A stretch of DNA of 64,000 nucleotides. Origin: Nitrosomonadales bacterium (GTDB taxonomy: Bacteria; Pseudomonadota; Gammaproteobacteria; Burkholderiales; Gallionellaceae). The notes under the pieces were generated by a model that searched no databases, was not told the DNA's origin, and saw nothing but the letters and a program-made list of their open reading frames with translations. Below, in pieces: positions 18,878-29,027 of the stretch; position 1 is the stretch's first letter; every line of letters begins with the position of its first letter. Where the stretch lies: assembly GCA_023259065.1 (NCBI GenBank), contig JAHFQY010000009.1, positions 1 through 64,000 of the forward strand. Direction: 5' to 3'. Made by a program: the position numbers and the translations under genes.

Positions 18878-18908
18878 CAAACCCCGCTCTGCGGGGTTTG
18901 TTTTTTTC
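18878..18908 (+). terminator. Terminator after groEL
   Basis: CAAACCCCGC (18878-18887) pairs with GCGGGGTTTG (18891-18900) across a 3-base loop, followed by T7. Confidence 0.9.
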
Positions 18909-18938
18909 CGCTTACACCAAGATTGCATGGCAAGCGGT

Positions 18939-18966
18939 TTGCATAAATCGAGTTTGCCGCTATAAT
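18939..18966 (+). promoter_or_regulatory. tRNA-Phe promoter
   Basis: TTGCAT (18939-18944) and TATAAT (18961-18966) are 16 bases apart, about 51 bases before the tRNA. GCGC follows the -10 box, as in the G+C-rich discriminator of stable RNA promoters. Confidence 0.65.
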
Positions 18967-19017
18967 GCGCGACTTCGCGAGAATCGCAAGATTCTGGCAG
19001 CAGTAAAAAAGCAGTAC

Positions 19018-19093
19018 GGCTCGGTAGCTCAGTCGGTAGAGCAGAGGATTGAAAATCCTTGTGTCGGTGGTTCGATTCCGCCCCGAGCCACCA
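19018..19093 (+). tRNA. tRNA-Phe (GAA)
   Basis: The 76-base cloverleaf has the acceptor stem GGCTCGG/CCGAGCC, the D arm GCTC-GAGC, the anticodon loop TTGAAAA giving GAA, the T arm GGTGG-TTCGATT-CCGCC and an encoded CCA end. It is a single gene with its own promoter and terminator. Confidence 0.97.
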
Positions 19094-19104
19094 TATTCAA
19101 GCAA

Positions 19105-19136
19105 AAGAAAGCCAGGTCGAAAGACCTGGCTTTCTT
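19105..19136 (+). terminator. Terminator after tRNA-Phe
   Basis: A 14-bp stem including GAAAGCCAGGTC and GACCTGGCTTTC is closed by a GAAA tetraloop. The tail after it is short (TTCTTCATT), so termination may rest on the long stem. Confidence 0.75.
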
Positions 19137-19270
19137 CATTTCAGCGTCCCATGCAATTCACGGTGCGTATATATCGGGCTTGTCTTCGTGGCACTTCGTT
19201 GTCATGATTGTCGAAAGACACATGAAGCAATCTGTTGCTATCCTGACCAATACACGTGAAAGTGCACAAA

Positions 19271-21310
19271 ATGGTTCTGTCGTTTCTGGCTGAAAAGCTG
19301 ATGGGGAAAGGCATGAAAGCCATCTCCCTGATGCTTGCTTTCATATCCGTGTTCAGTGTTCTTTCTCTTTATTACAACCAGAATTCATTTCTGGAAGCAT
19401 TCGAGGCCAAGACCTACGATTTGAGGTTCACGCGCTTGCGTGGCCCGATTCCCCCCAGTCCTGAAATCGGCATTGTAGCCATTGATGACAAGAGCATTGC
19501 AGAGCTGGGGCGTTTCCCCTGGAGCAGAAGTCAATATGTGCCCTTGTTGCAAAAGCTCTCAGCGGCAGGCGCCAGAGTTGTCCTGTTTGATGCTTTCTAT
19601 CCCGAGCGCGAGAGCATGGCGGCAGATCGCGCTTTTGCGGCAGCAATCAAAAAGGCCGGTAACGTGGTTCTGGCCGTTGCATTTGATTTTGACAAAGAGC
19701 TGCATATAACCGGCAGTACACGTTCTCTGGCTGAAATTGAACGCAATGCAAGCGGAATAGGGCACATTAATTTTTTGCCGGAGGATGACGGTATCAATCG
19801 CCGCAACCGGCTATTGATCGATGTGGATGGCAAGCAGATCCCGTCGCTGGGACTGGTCGGGGCCATGGCGGCGCTGGGGGAAAAAGAGTTTGTGCTGGGC
19901 TCGTTTGAAATCAGGGTGGGTGAGCGGAGTATCCCGGTGGATGGCAGGTACTCGATGTGGATCAACTATACGGGTCCTGGCGGCAACTATCCGCATTTTT
20001 CCTTTACCGATATTGTGCATGGGCGGGTTGATCCGGCCTTGCTGAAAGGCAAGGTGCTGTTCCTGGGAGCCACGGCACTGGGTATATACGATATGCGCGT
20101 GACGCCGTTTCATGGCAATACTCCCGGGGTGGAGGTGCATGCGACGATAGCCGATAATATCATCAGCGGCCGTTTTATCCGGCAGACAGGGCTGGAAGCC
20201 CTGTTTGACATGGCGATGATCGTGGTGCTGGGTTTGCTGGCCTATTACATCACCATGCGCATGCGCTTGTATGGCGCGTTCCCGGCAACCCTGGTGTTGT
20301 CCTCCGCGTACATCTGGCTGAGCTACTGGTTGTTCAAGGAGGGCCACTGGGTCAGCATGATTTACCCGCCACTGGCCGCCATTGTTGCCTTGCTGGTAGG
20401 TGGCAGCTTCCGCTATCTGGTGCTGGAGCGCAGTGCGCGCGAGATGCGCTCGATGTTTTCCAGTTACCTGTCGGACAAGCTGGTTTCACGCCTGGAAAAA
20501 GACCCGGATGCAGCCAGGATAGGCGGTGACAACAAGCATGTGACTATCCTGTTCACGGATATCAAGGGTTTTACCACATTTAGCGAGAAACACACGCCAC
20601 AGGAAGTGGTGGCGCGCCTGAATGAATATCTCGCGGCCATGGTGCAGGTGATTGAGCGCCATGACGGCACGGTGGACAAGTTTATCGGCGATGGCATCAT
20701 GGCCTATTGGGGTGCCCCCCTGGAGCAGCCTGACCATGCGAAGCTGGCCATAGCCTGCATGCTGGCCATGCAGGCAAAGATGCAAGAGCTGTGCGGGAAA
20801 TGGGAGCGCGAAGGAGTAGAGCCATTTTATTTTCGTGGCGGGGTGCAGTCGGGTGAAGTGGTCGCTGGCAATATCGGCTTCCGCGGCAAGAAAATGGAAT
20901 ATACGGTGATAGGCGACACCGTGAATCAGGCTGCCAGGCTGGAAGGTACGGCGAAATATTATGGAGTGCAATTTCTGGTGGGCGAGAGCACCTATCTGCT
21001 GACCAGTGGCAGTTATCGTTACCGTGAGCTGGACAAGGTGCGCGTGGTAGGCAAGCAGGTGCCTGTTACAATTTACGAGCTGTGCGGAACCTTGGTCGAG
21101 CCGGAGAGCGAGCTGGTGCGGCAGTTTAATGCGGGCTTGCTTCTGTTCAGGGCACGCAAGTGGGTAGAGGCAGCAGCTTGTTTCAGGGCCATAGTTAACG
21201 AGCTTGCTGACGACAGAACGAGCAGGATTTATCTGGAACGTTGCGAGGGATTTCAGAAGTCTCCACCGCCGCAGGATTGGGATGGCGTGTCAAATCGGCG
21301 GGATAAATAG
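19271..21310 (+). CDS. CHASE2-domain class III (adenylate-type) cyclase
   Basis: One N-terminal membrane segment is followed by a large extracytoplasmic CHASE2 domain (about residues 35-300), three more membrane segments (about 310-385) and a cytoplasmic class III cyclase domain (about 420-605). The cyclase has both metal-binding Asp sites, in FTDIKGFTTF and KFIGDGIMAYWG, and the MEYTVIGDTVN block with the Lys/Asp pair of ATP-using enzymes. Thus a periplasmic signal should set cAMP synthesis. The start is uncertain: GTG at 19256, ATG at 19271 and ATG at 19313 are all open, and none has a clean binding site. It precedes the large secreted NHL protein by 72 bp. Confidence 0.85.
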   Translation: MVLSFLAEKLMGKGMKAISLMLAFISVFSVLSLYYNQNSFLEAFEAKTYDLRFTRLRGPIPPSPEIGIVAIDDKSIAELGRFPWSRSQYVPLLQKLSAAGARVVLFDAFYPERESMAADRAFAAAIKKAGNVVLAVAFDFDKELHITGSTRSLAEIERNASGIGHINFLPEDDGINRRNRLLIDVDGKQIPSLGLVGAMAALGEKEFVLGSFEIRVGERSIPVDGRYSMWINYTGPGGNYPHFSFTDIVHGRVDPALLKGKVLFLGATALGIYDMRVTPFHGNTPGVEVHATIADNIISGRFIRQTGLEALFDMAMIVVLGLLAYYITMRMRLYGAFPATLVLSSAYIWLSYWLFKEGHWVSMIYPPLAAIVALLVGGSFRYLVLERSAREMRSMFSSYLSDKLVSRLEKDPDAARIGGDNKHVTILFTDIKGFTTFSEKHTPQEVVARLNEYLAAMVQVIERHDGTVDKFIGDGIMAYWGAPLEQPDHAKLAIACMLAMQAKMQELCGKWEREGVEPFYFRGGVQSGEVVAGNIGFRGKKMEYTVIGDTVNQAARLEGTAKYYGVQFLVGESTYLLTSGSYRYRELDKVRVVGKQVPVTIYELCGTLVEPESELVRQFNAGLLLFRARKWVEAAACFRAIVNELADDRTSRIYLERCEGFQKSPPPQDWDGVSNRRDK

Positions 21311-21382
21311 TGTGTGTAGTGTGGAAATTATCGATACCGATGCGAAGAAATAAATCGGTTTAGGCAAATCACGAATTAACGA

Positions 21383-24300
21383 ATGGTGCTCACGATGCGT
21401 TTTATTACAACTGCAATTCTTTCGATAACGCTGGTTGCATCAGCCAACGCAGCTTCTTCCGACCTGGCGCCGTCTATCGGGCTGCCGCGGGTGGACTTTG
21501 TAAAAGAAATCCCCATAAGCGGGGCAAAGAAATTGCTGGGCTGGAATGCGGGAAATTTCTATGTCGCACAGCCGGATGGTGATGTTGATGTGCTGGACAA
21601 GGACGGGCGCAAACTGCTCACCCTGCATGGCAAGGACGCCAAGGGTGGAGTGCTGCTCAAACAGCCAGAGGCCGTGGCCGTCGCCGACAACACGATTTAT
21701 GTGGTGGACAGCGAAACCAGCCAGGTTGTCATGTTCTCCCCGGATGGAAAACTGAAAGGCGCGTTTGGCACCAGGAAGGGCGGCTTCTTCAAGAGTGGCG
21801 GCAGCAATGAACTGAACTCACCCCACGGCATTGCCGTGCATGAAGGCATAGTCTATGTGGCCGATACCGGGAATCGCAGGGTGCAGCTGTATGGCAGCAA
21901 CGGCGTGTTTCTGACTGCACTGGAAATTGACAGTGCAACAGGGAACAAGGCGGCCAGGGAGAAAAGCCTGCCTTACAAACTGGTTGAGCCCACAGATATT
22001 GCGATCAATGCACAGGGACAGATTTATGTACTGGACGCAGATGACTCCTTGATCAAGGTTTATGACACCAACGGTGTTTACCTGAGGAACCTTCCCAAAA
22101 GCGGCAAGCCGCTGACATTCAGCATGGCACAGGACGGAATCTACGTGGCCGATCGCGATTCTCTGGTGATCCAGAAATATGATTTCAATGACAAGTTGGC
22201 GTATTCATTTGGTGTCAAGGGAGACGGTCGTGCGCAGCTCAAGAGTATTGCGGGCGTGCTTGCTGCCAAGGACAGGCAGGTGTTCGTGGGCGACAGCAGA
22301 AAAGGTGTAATCAATGTGTTTCTGGCCGAGGCGGGAGAGGCGCTGGAAGCGTTGCCCAAGGCGGCTTCCAGGACATCGGTGCAATATCAGGCCAGCGTTG
22401 CCGCCAGCATGGACAGGATGGCGTGGAATGGCAAGGACACGCTGTACGGCGTAGATGCGGAAAGCAAGGCGGTCATGCGCTTGCGCAACGGGACGGCTGC
22501 GGAAGACATGAAGTTGAAGGACATGACGCCGTTATCTGTTGCGACTGATAAAAGTGGCGCGCTGTGGGTGCTGGACAAGAAAAAAATGCGCGTGGTGAAG
22601 CTGGACGATGCCGGCAATGTACTCGGCAGCATCGGCAGTGAAGGCAGCAAGCCCGGGCAGCTGGACGAACCCACGGATATCGCCATCTCCAGCACGGGCA
22701 GCGTGTTTGTGGCAGACAGCGGCAATCACTGGGTGCAAGTGTTCAACCCTGAAGGCGTGTTCCTGTATGCGATACGCAGCAGCACGGTAGCCAAGCTGGA
22801 TGAGCCTGTTGCAGTGGCGCTGGATCCGCAGGACAAGGTGTTCATTCTGGACAAGTCGCGGGCGGCGGTTTCGACCTACTCGGCCAAGGGCGAGCCCATG
22901 GCCGAATTTGGCAAGACAATGGAAGGTGTGGCTGCGCTGGTCAAGCCGGTGGCGCTGATGGCAACCCAGGACGAGGTGTTTGTTGTCGATTCCGGCATGG
23001 TCAAGGTGTATTCACACCAGGGGCAATTTATCCGCGCATTTGGCGCCAAGGGCAGCGGCAACGGAGAGTTTGACGAAGCGGTTGCCATCGCTGCCAAAGA
23101 CGGCACGACTTTCTATGTTGCAGAGCGCGGCAACAAGCGCGTGCAAACCTTCGCCACCTTGCACAAGCCCGCTGCCCCGCAGCAGCTGGGTGCAAGCGGT
23201 GCTGTGCACGCGGTCTCGCTGCGTTGGGCGGCATCAGCCCTGCCCTACATCAAGCAATACAATATCTACCGCTCGCGCAGCGAAAACACCGGCTATGTGC
23301 GCGTTGCCAGCAGCTCGGGCAGTCAATATACGGACCAGGGGCTGGAGGCGGACGGGCGCTATTATTATCGTGTTGTCGCAGAGACGACAAATGGCTACGA
23401 GGGTGCCACCAGCAATGCGGTGCAAGGCGTTGCCGAAAAATTCACCCCGCCGGTATTGACCCAGGCTCAGGCTGATCCCACGCCCTGGCAGATCAAGATG
23501 AGCTGGAAGGCAATCGATCCGCAGCTTCTCAGTGCTTACCTGATCTATCAGAAAGAGGGCGATGGATTTACCAAGGTGGGTGAATCCATGCTGCCCGAGT
23601 TTACGAAAGATGCGCTGACGCCGGACACAAAATATACCTTCTATATTTCAACCCGCAGCAACGATGGAATTGAATCGGAGAAATTTGCCGTCAGCGCAAC
23701 CACGCTGAGTTTCAACAGGGCGCCGCTGGAAATTGATGTCATCAAGTTGCGCGATGTTTTCTCCAATACCTACAAGCTGTATGAGCAGGACGGGGTGGGC
23801 CGCATCAAGCTGACCAACAACACCGACAAGCCCATAGAGAAAATCAAGGTGAGCTTCCTGCTGAAGAACGTCATGGATTTCCCGACCGAGGACAAGATAG
23901 ACAAGCTCATGCCCGGACAGAGCGAGGAAATCAACCTGCTGGCCGTGTTCAACAACAGCATCCTGACGCTGTCAGAGGACAGCTCGGTGCAGGCCATGAT
24001 AGAAGCCAGCTATTTCGAGAATGGCAAGCGTGTGGTTTACAGCAAGAATTCCACGGTAAAAATCTATGACAAGCACCGTCTCACCTGGGATGAGCGCGGG
24101 CGCTATGCTTCCTTTGTCACGCCCAAGGATCAGCCGGTGATGAATTTCGTGCGCTCGGTGGTAACCCAATTCAAGGACACCAAGGACGAGTCGCAACTTG
24201 CGGCCATGGTGTTTGACGCCATGGGGGTCGCCGGGCTGACCTATATTCCCGACCCCAGCAACCCCTATCAGGTGGCCTCGGGCAAGGCCGACACGGTGGA

Positions 24301-25159
24301 CTATATCCAGTACCCGCGCGAAACCCTGGGGCGCAAGTCCGGCGATTGCGATGATCTCACCGCCTTGTATTCGGCGGCGCTGGAGAGTATGGGTATCTAT
24401 ACCCTGGTGGTCGAGGTGCCGGGTCATATGTTCATGATGTTCTCAACCGGCATTAATGCCGATGGCGACGGCTACACCATGGACGACATGTATGTCATTC
24501 ACGAAGGAAAGTTGTGGATTCCGGTGGAGGCCACGGTGGTGGGGAGCTCGTTTGTGAAAGCGTGGGAGCTGGGTGCTGCCAATTATTACAAATGGAAGGA
24601 CAAGGGGCTGACGCTGCTGGATGTCCATTCTGCATGGGCCACATACAAGCCGGCCACCCTGCCGGATGTGGCGCTGAAATCAATGGACGTTACGCCGGGA
24701 GAAATCGAGAAGCGCTTTCCCGGGGAATTCATGTCGGTGCTGAAAATCAGCTCGCAGACCAAGACCCGGCGTTATCTGCAGGCCATTGCAAAGAAGCCGG
24801 GCGATATGGAAGCGCACCTGCAGGTGGGTATAGTCCTGGCCAAGCTGGGAGACAGGAATGAGGCGATGAAATATTTTGACAAGGTGATTGCCGCCGAGCC
24901 CAAGAACGCAGCCGCACATAACAATCGCGGCAACCTGCTGATGATGGAGGCAAAATATGCGGAAGCCCAGAAAAGCTATACGGCCGCGGCGCAATATGGC
25001 GCCAATGACCCGGATATCTGGGTAAACTTGGCTAAATCCTACAAATTGGTAAATAATACAAAAAAGGCCAAAGAAGCCTTTGTTCAGGCTGACAAGCTGG
25101 ACCCTTCCGTCAGGAAGAAATACAAGGCGCTGGCTTTGGAACTGCTCAACTCGTTGTAA
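21383..25159 (+). CDS. Exported NHL-repeat, Fn3, transglutaminase-like and TPR protein
   Basis: A signal peptide (core FITTAILSITLVASANA) opens this 1258-residue protein. Domains in order: NHL-type beta-propeller blades to about residue 590 (repeats such as GIYVADRDS, VFVADSGNHWVQVF, TFYVAERGNKRVQTF); two fibronectin type III-like domains (about 593-776); a linker with a beta-sandwich look; a transglutaminase-like domain with Cys in RKSGDCDDLTALYSAAL (about 988), His in EVPGHMFMMF (about 1014) and Glu in LWIPVEATVV (about 1049); and TPR repeats from about 1129. It probably acts in the periplasm or at the cell surface. The function is unknown. A second in-frame ATG at 21395 is an alternative start. 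Confidence 0.85.
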   Translation: MVLTMRFITTAILSITLVASANAASSDLAPSIGLPRVDFVKEIPISGAKKLLGWNAGNFYVAQPDGDVDVLDKDGRKLLTLHGKDAKGGVLLKQPEAVAVADNTIYVVDSETSQVVMFSPDGKLKGAFGTRKGGFFKSGGSNELNSPHGIAVHEGIVYVADTGNRRVQLYGSNGVFLTALEIDSATGNKAAREKSLPYKLVEPTDIAINAQGQIYVLDADDSLIKVYDTNGVYLRNLPKSGKPLTFSMAQDGIYVADRDSLVIQKYDFNDKLAYSFGVKGDGRAQLKSIAGVLAAKDRQVFVGDSRKGVINVFLAEAGEALEALPKAASRTSVQYQASVAASMDRMAWNGKDTLYGVDAESKAVMRLRNGTAAEDMKLKDMTPLSVATDKSGALWVLDKKKMRVVKLDDAGNVLGSIGSEGSKPGQLDEPTDIAISSTGSVFVADSGNHWVQVFNPEGVFLYAIRSSTVAKLDEPVAVALDPQDKVFILDKSRAAVSTYSAKGEPMAEFGKTMEGVAALVKPVALMATQDEVFVVDSGMVKVYSHQGQFIRAFGAKGSGNGEFDEAVAIAAKDGTTFYVAERGNKRVQTFATLHKPAAPQQLGASGAVHAVSLRWAASALPYIKQYNIYRSRSENTGYVRVASSSGSQYTDQGLEADGRYYYRVVAETTNGYEGATSNAVQGVAEKFTPPVLTQAQADPTPWQIKMSWKAIDPQLLSAYLIYQKEGDGFTKVGESMLPEFTKDALTPDTKYTFYISTRSNDGIESEKFAVSATTLSFNRAPLEIDVIKLRDVFSNTYKLYEQDGVGRIKLTNNTDKPIEKIKVSFLLKNVMDFPTEDKIDKLMPGQSEEINLLAVFNNSILTLSEDSSVQAMIEASYFENGKRVVYSKNSTVKIYDKHRLTWDERGRYASFVTPKDQPVMNFVRSVVTQFKDTKDESQLAAMVFDAMGVAGLTYIPDPSNPYQVASGKADTVDYIQYPRETLGRKSGDCDDLTALYSAALESMGIYTLVVEVPGHMFMMFSTGINADGDGYTMDDMYVIHEGKLWIPVEATVVGSSFVKAWELGAANYYKWKDKGLTLLDVHSAWATYKPATLPDVALKSMDVTPGEIEKRFPGEFMSVLKISSQTKTRRYLQAIAKKPGDMEAHLQVGIVLAKLGDRNEAMKYFDKVIAAEPKNAAAHNNRGNLLMMEAKYAEAQKSYTAAAQYGANDPDIWVNLAKSYKLVNNTKKAKEAFVQADKLDPSVRKKYKALALELLNSL

Positions 25160-25201
25160 GGTCGAATGCACCGAGGTCTCAGCAATTAACTGGAGAAGAA
25201 G

Positions 25202-25600
25202 ATGAAGAAATTTATTGCCTTGCTGGTCATGTCGGGAATGGCTCTGGTTTCCACGACACTCTATGCCGCTGAAGCCGGCGACGCTTCCCTGGGTTTCTGG
25301 GAAAAGCTGCGCAGGAAGGTCGAGTTGATGGCGCCGCACAAAAATGTCAGCGCAACCACGGCGGTGGGTGGTGTGCGCGGCGCTCAGGTGACCGCCAACG
25401 ACACCTACTGGAAGGGCGAAAAAACCGTGCAGGAAGTTGATTCCGATGAGCTGGCAGCCTTCCAGAAAGCCATGGGATTGGCCGAAGCGGGCGAGGTAAA
25501 GCAGGCGCAAGCTGCTTTTGCCGACTTTATCAAGAAAAACCCTGATAGCCCCCTGCGCAAGGATGCTGATCAGGCATTGGCGCAACTGCAGACCAAATAG
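25202..25600 (+). CDS. Small exported protein with a TPR-like C-terminus
   Basis: The 132-residue protein has a signal peptide (MKKFIALLVMSGMALVSTTL, cut near YAAEA) and no recognised domain in its middle. Its C-terminal half reads like one TPR pair: FQKAMGLAEAGEVKQAQAAF and FADFIKKNPDSPLRKDADQA. A good binding site (GGAGAAG) precedes it, 42 bp after the NHL protein gene, so it is probably in the same operon. It may be a partner or cargo of that protein. I do not recognise the family. Confidence 0.8.
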   Translation: MKKFIALLVMSGMALVSTTLYAAEAGDASLGFWEKLRRKVELMAPHKNVSATTAVGGVRGAQVTANDTYWKGEKTVQEVDSDELAAFQKAMGLAEAGEVKQAQAAFADFIKKNPDSPLRKDADQALAQLQTK

Positions 25601-25635
25601 AGCACGTGGCCAAATAGAGTACGGGGATAGACCTG

Positions 25636-25663
25636 AAAAGGCTTGCGCAATGCAGGCCTTTTT
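25636..25663 (+). terminator. Terminator closing the CHASE2/NHL operon
   Basis: AAAAGGC and GCCTTTTT flank an inner TGC/GCA pair in a stem ending in T5. It separates the operon from hemA. Confidence 0.75.
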
Positions 25664-25770
25664 GTATTGGCCCGCTGCAGCGCCACCATCTCGCATCCAA
25701 CTGGATAATCTGGGATAATCGCGCCCCGGCTTAGTCTTTGCCTCCCATTTTTTGCTTCCCGTCTGATTCT

Positions 25771-27024
25771 ATGCAGTTATTCGCTTTTGGCATAAACCAT
25801 CAAACCGCACCGCTAGCCGTGCGCGAGCAGATTGCGTTCAATGTCGATGCGATGGAGCCGGCATTGCGCGACCTGGTTGGGCATGGCGCGGCCAAGGAAG
25901 CCACCATACTGTCCACCTGCAACCGCACCGAGGTGTATTGCAGCACGCACGAGCCGGATCAGGCAATCAACTGGCTGGCGGCGTATCACAAGCTATCGGC
26001 AGAGCAGATTGCGCCCTACATTTACACCATGCAGCAGGACGAGGCGGTGAAGCACGCCTTTCGCGTGGCCAGCGGGCTGGATTCCATGGTGCTGGGCGAG
26101 CCGCAGATACTGGGGCAGATGAAGCAGGCCGTGCGCTATGCCGAGCAGGCGGGTACGCTGGGCTTTCTGCTGCATAAACTGTTCCAGCGCACCTTCTCGG
26201 TGGCCAAGGACGTGCGCACGCAAACCGAGATCGGCGCCAACCTGATTTCCATGGCGGCTGCCGCAGTCAAACTGTCCGAACGCATCTTCCCCAGCATCGC
26301 CGAGCAGCGCGTGCTGTTTGTCGGCGCGGGCGAGATGATAGAACTCAATGCCGTGCACTTTGCCGCCAAGTCGCCCAGACATATCACCGTGGCCAACCGC
26401 ACGCTGGAACGCGCGCAGGTGCTGGCGCGGCGCATCAACGGCCACGCCATCACCCTGACCGAGCTGCCCGAGCAACTGGCGCAGCACGACATTATCGTGA
26501 CCTGCACCGCCAGCACCCTGCCCATCATGGGCAAGGGCATGGTGGAGCGCGCGCTCAAGGCGCGCAAGCACCGCCCGCTGTTTATCGTGGACCTGGCCGT
26601 GCCGCGCGATGTGGAAGCCGAAGTGGCCGAGCTGAACGACGTATTCCTGTACACCGTGGATGATTTGTCCGAGGTGGTGCGCGACGGCCTGGATGCGCGC
26701 CAGGGCGCGGTAAAAGAGGCCGAGGTGATTATCGACTCAGGCGTGAATGAATTCATGCACTGGATGGAATCGCGCGGGGTGGTGCCCACCATCCGTGCCC
26801 TGCGCGACAACGTCGAACGCCAGCGCCGCAGCGAAATGGAAAAAGCCTTGCGCCTGCTGGCCAAGGGCGAGCCTGTCGAAAAGGTGCTGGAGTCACTCAG
26901 CAGCGCACTGGTCAATAAATTTTTGCATGCCCCCACGCAGGCGCTGAATCAGGCGCAGGCCGAAGAACGCGAGGCGCTGCTGGAAACCATACACCGTCTC
27001 TATCACCTGAATACTCCCGAATGA
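25771..27024 (+). CDS. hemA: Glutamyl-tRNA reductase
   Basis: This is the first committed enzyme of haem synthesis by the C5 route: it reduces glutamyl-tRNA to glutamate-1-semialdehyde. From ATG at 25771 the product is 418 residues, starting [20 protein letters not shown], with the catalytic Cys in [11 protein letters not shown], then [12 protein letters not shown] and the NADPH-binding [11 protein letters not shown]. An in-frame start at 25738 adds residues unlike the family. prfA follows with a 4-bp overlap. Confidence 0.97.
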   Translation: MQLFAFGINHQTAPLAVREQIAFNVDAMEPALRDLVGHGAAKEATILSTCNRTEVYCSTHEPDQAINWLAAYHKLSAEQIAPYIYTMQQDEAVKHAFRVASGLDSMVLGEPQILGQMKQAVRYAEQAGTLGFLLHKLFQRTFSVAKDVRTQTEIGANLISMAAAAVKLSERIFPSIAEQRVLFVGAGEMIELNAVHFAAKSPRHITVANRTLERAQVLARRINGHAITLTELPEQLAQHDIIVTCTASTLPIMGKGMVERALKARKHRPLFIVDLAVPRDVEAEVAELNDVFLYTVDDLSEVVRDGLDARQGAVKEAEVIIDSGVNEFMHWMESRGVVPTIRALRDNVERQRRSEMEKALRLLAKGEPVEKVLESLSSALVNKFLHAPTQALNQAQAEEREALLETIHRLYHLNTPE

Positions 27025-28103
27025 AACCCAGTATCGCCGCAAAACTCGCCCAGCTGGGCGACCGCCTGGATGAGGTGAGCACCCTGCTGAGCAGCGAGGA
27101 GGCCACGCGCGACATGGATACCTTCCGCAAGCTCAACCGCGAGCGCTCGGAGCTGGAGCCGGTAGTGGGGCTGTATCACGCATGGCAGTCCTGCGAGGCT
27201 GATATCGCCACTGCCCTGGAAATGGCGGAAGACCCGGAGATGCGCGAATTCGCCGATGCCGAGGTAAAAGAAGGGCGTGCGCGGCTGGAGCAGATCGAAA
27301 TCGATTTGCAGAAACAGCTGCTGCCGAAAGACCCCAACGACGATCGTAACGTGTTTCTGGAAGTGCGCGCCGGCACCGGCGGCGACGAGGCAGCGCTATT
27401 TGCCGGCGACCTGTTCCGCATGTACGTGCGTTTTGCCGAACGCCGCCGCTGGCAGGTCGAGATCATTTCCGAGAGCGTGGGTGAAAAGGGCGGCTACAAG
27501 GAAGTGATCGCCCGCATCATCGGCCAGGGTGCGTATTCGGTGCTGAAATTTGAATCCGGCGTGCATCGTGTGCAGCGCGTGCCCGCTACCGAAACGCAGG
27601 GGCGGGTGCACACTTCTGCCTGCACCATTGCCATCCTGCCGGAGGCGGACGAGGTCAGCGACGTGGTGCTCAACCCGGCAGATTTGCGCATAGACACCTT
27701 CCGCGCCAGCGGCGCCGGCGGCCAGCACATCAACAAGACCGACTCCGCCGTGCGCGTCACCCACCTGCCCACCGGCACCGTGGTGGAATGCCAGGACGGC
27801 CGCTCGCAGCACAAGAACAAGGCGCAGGCGCTGGCCGTGCTGGCGGCGCGCATCAAGAACAAGCAGGAGCACGAGGCGCATTCCAAGCAGGCCGCCGAGC
27901 GCAAGTCGCTGGTGGGCAGCGGCGACCGCTCCGAACGCATCCGCACCTACAACTTCCCGCAGGGGCGTGTCACCGACCACCGCATCAACCTCACCCTGTA
28001 CAAGATGGACCACATCATGGACGGCGACATCAGCGAGCTGACCGATGCGCTGATGGCCGAGCATCAGGCCGAGCAGCTGGCGGCGCTGGCGGACGAGAAT
28101 TGA
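27021..28103 (+). CDS. prfA: Peptide chain release factor 1
   Basis: The 360-residue factor reads UAA and UAG stops. The stop-codon contact PAT lies in [11 protein letters not shown], and the catalytic GGQ, the site methylated by PrmC, in [13 protein letters not shown]. The gene overlaps hemA by 4 bp, and prmC begins 4 bp after its stop. The hemA-prfA-prmC order is widespread in proteobacteria. Confidence 0.98.
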   Translation: MKPSIAAKLAQLGDRLDEVSTLLSSEEATRDMDTFRKLNRERSELEPVVGLYHAWQSCEADIATALEMAEDPEMREFADAEVKEGRARLEQIEIDLQKQLLPKDPNDDRNVFLEVRAGTGGDEAALFAGDLFRMYVRFAERRRWQVEIISESVGEKGGYKEVIARIIGQGAYSVLKFESGVHRVQRVPATETQGRVHTSACTIAILPEADEVSDVVLNPADLRIDTFRASGAGGQHINKTDSAVRVTHLPTGTVVECQDGRSQHKNKAQALAVLAARIKNKQEHEAHSKQAAERKSLVGSGDRSERIRTYNFPQGRVTDHRINLTLYKMDHIMDGDISELTDALMAEHQAEQLAALADEN

Positions 28104-28107
28104 TGCC

Positions 28108-28965
28108 TTGTCCTGCTCCCTGCAAAGCCTCATTGCACAAGACGCAGCGCAGCTAGCCGGCGCACTGGCCCTTGATGGCAGCACGGCGCGCATCGAGGTG
28201 CAGTGTTTGCTGCAGCACCTGTTGCACGTCCCGCGCTCTTATCTGCTGGCGCATCCCGAGCGCTGCCTGAATGCGGATGAGTACAGCCAGTACCAGGTGT
28301 TATTGCAGCGCCGTCTGCGCGGCGAGCCTGTCGCCTATATTCTGGGCGAGCGCGAATTTTTTGGTTTGAAGCTGAAGGTTACCCCAGCCACCCTGATACC
28401 GCGCCCGGATACCGAGCTGCTGGTTGAGCTGGCGTTGCAGCACCTGACAAACACTGCTGAGAGCCGGGTGCTGGACATGGGCACAGGCACAGGCGCAATT
28501 GCGCTGGCCATAGCGCATGAGCGCCCCGCTGTGCCGGTGCTGGGCGTGGATGCCTCTGCTGCAGCCTTGCAGGTGGCGCAAGAGAATGCCCAGGTGTTGG
28601 GGCTTACTAACGCGCACTTTGTGCAGAGCAACTGGTTCTCTGCCCTGGCCGGCCAGGGCTTTGAACTGATAGTCTCCAATCCGCCCTATATTGCGGCCGC
28701 GGATGAGCATTTAAGCCAAGGCGATGTGCGCTTTGAACCCGCGACCGCGCTGGCTTCGGGGGCGGATGGTCTGGATGACATCCGCCATATCGTGAGTCAC
28801 GCCGGGGATTACCTGCAGCCCGGTGGCTGGCTGTTGCTGGAGCATGGTTATGATCAGGCCGGGCGTGTGCGCACACTCTTGCAACAGGCCGGCTTTGACG
28901 CAGTGTTTTCCGCCTGTGACCTGGCAGGAATCGAGCGTGTCAGTGGTGGCCAGATTTGTTCTTGA
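28108..28965 (+). CDS. prmC: Release factor glutamine methyltransferase
   Basis: PrmC methylates the Gln of the GGQ motif in RF1 and RF2. The 285-residue product has the SAM-binding VLDMGTGTGAIALAIA near residue 120 and the catalytic NPPY in LIVSNPPYIAA near residue 192. TTG at 28108 is the likely start; the nearby ATG at 28103 is in another frame and soon closes. It follows prfA, its substrate gene. Confidence 0.95.
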   Translation: MSCSLQSLIAQDAAQLAGALALDGSTARIEVQCLLQHLLHVPRSYLLAHPERCLNADEYSQYQVLLQRRLRGEPVAYILGEREFFGLKLKVTPATLIPRPDTELLVELALQHLTNTAESRVLDMGTGTGAIALAIAHERPAVPVLGVDASAAALQVAQENAQVLGLTNAHFVQSNWFSALAGQGFELIVSNPPYIAAADEHLSQGDVRFEPATALASGADGLDDIRHIVSHAGDYLQPGGWLLLEHGYDQAGRVRTLLQQAGFDAVFSACDLAGIERVSGGQICS

Positions 28966-29027
28966 CGGCAAAAGCCATGCCGCCTAAAATACCCGAGTTA
29001 AATACTCAACCAAACGGAGACGTCAAC

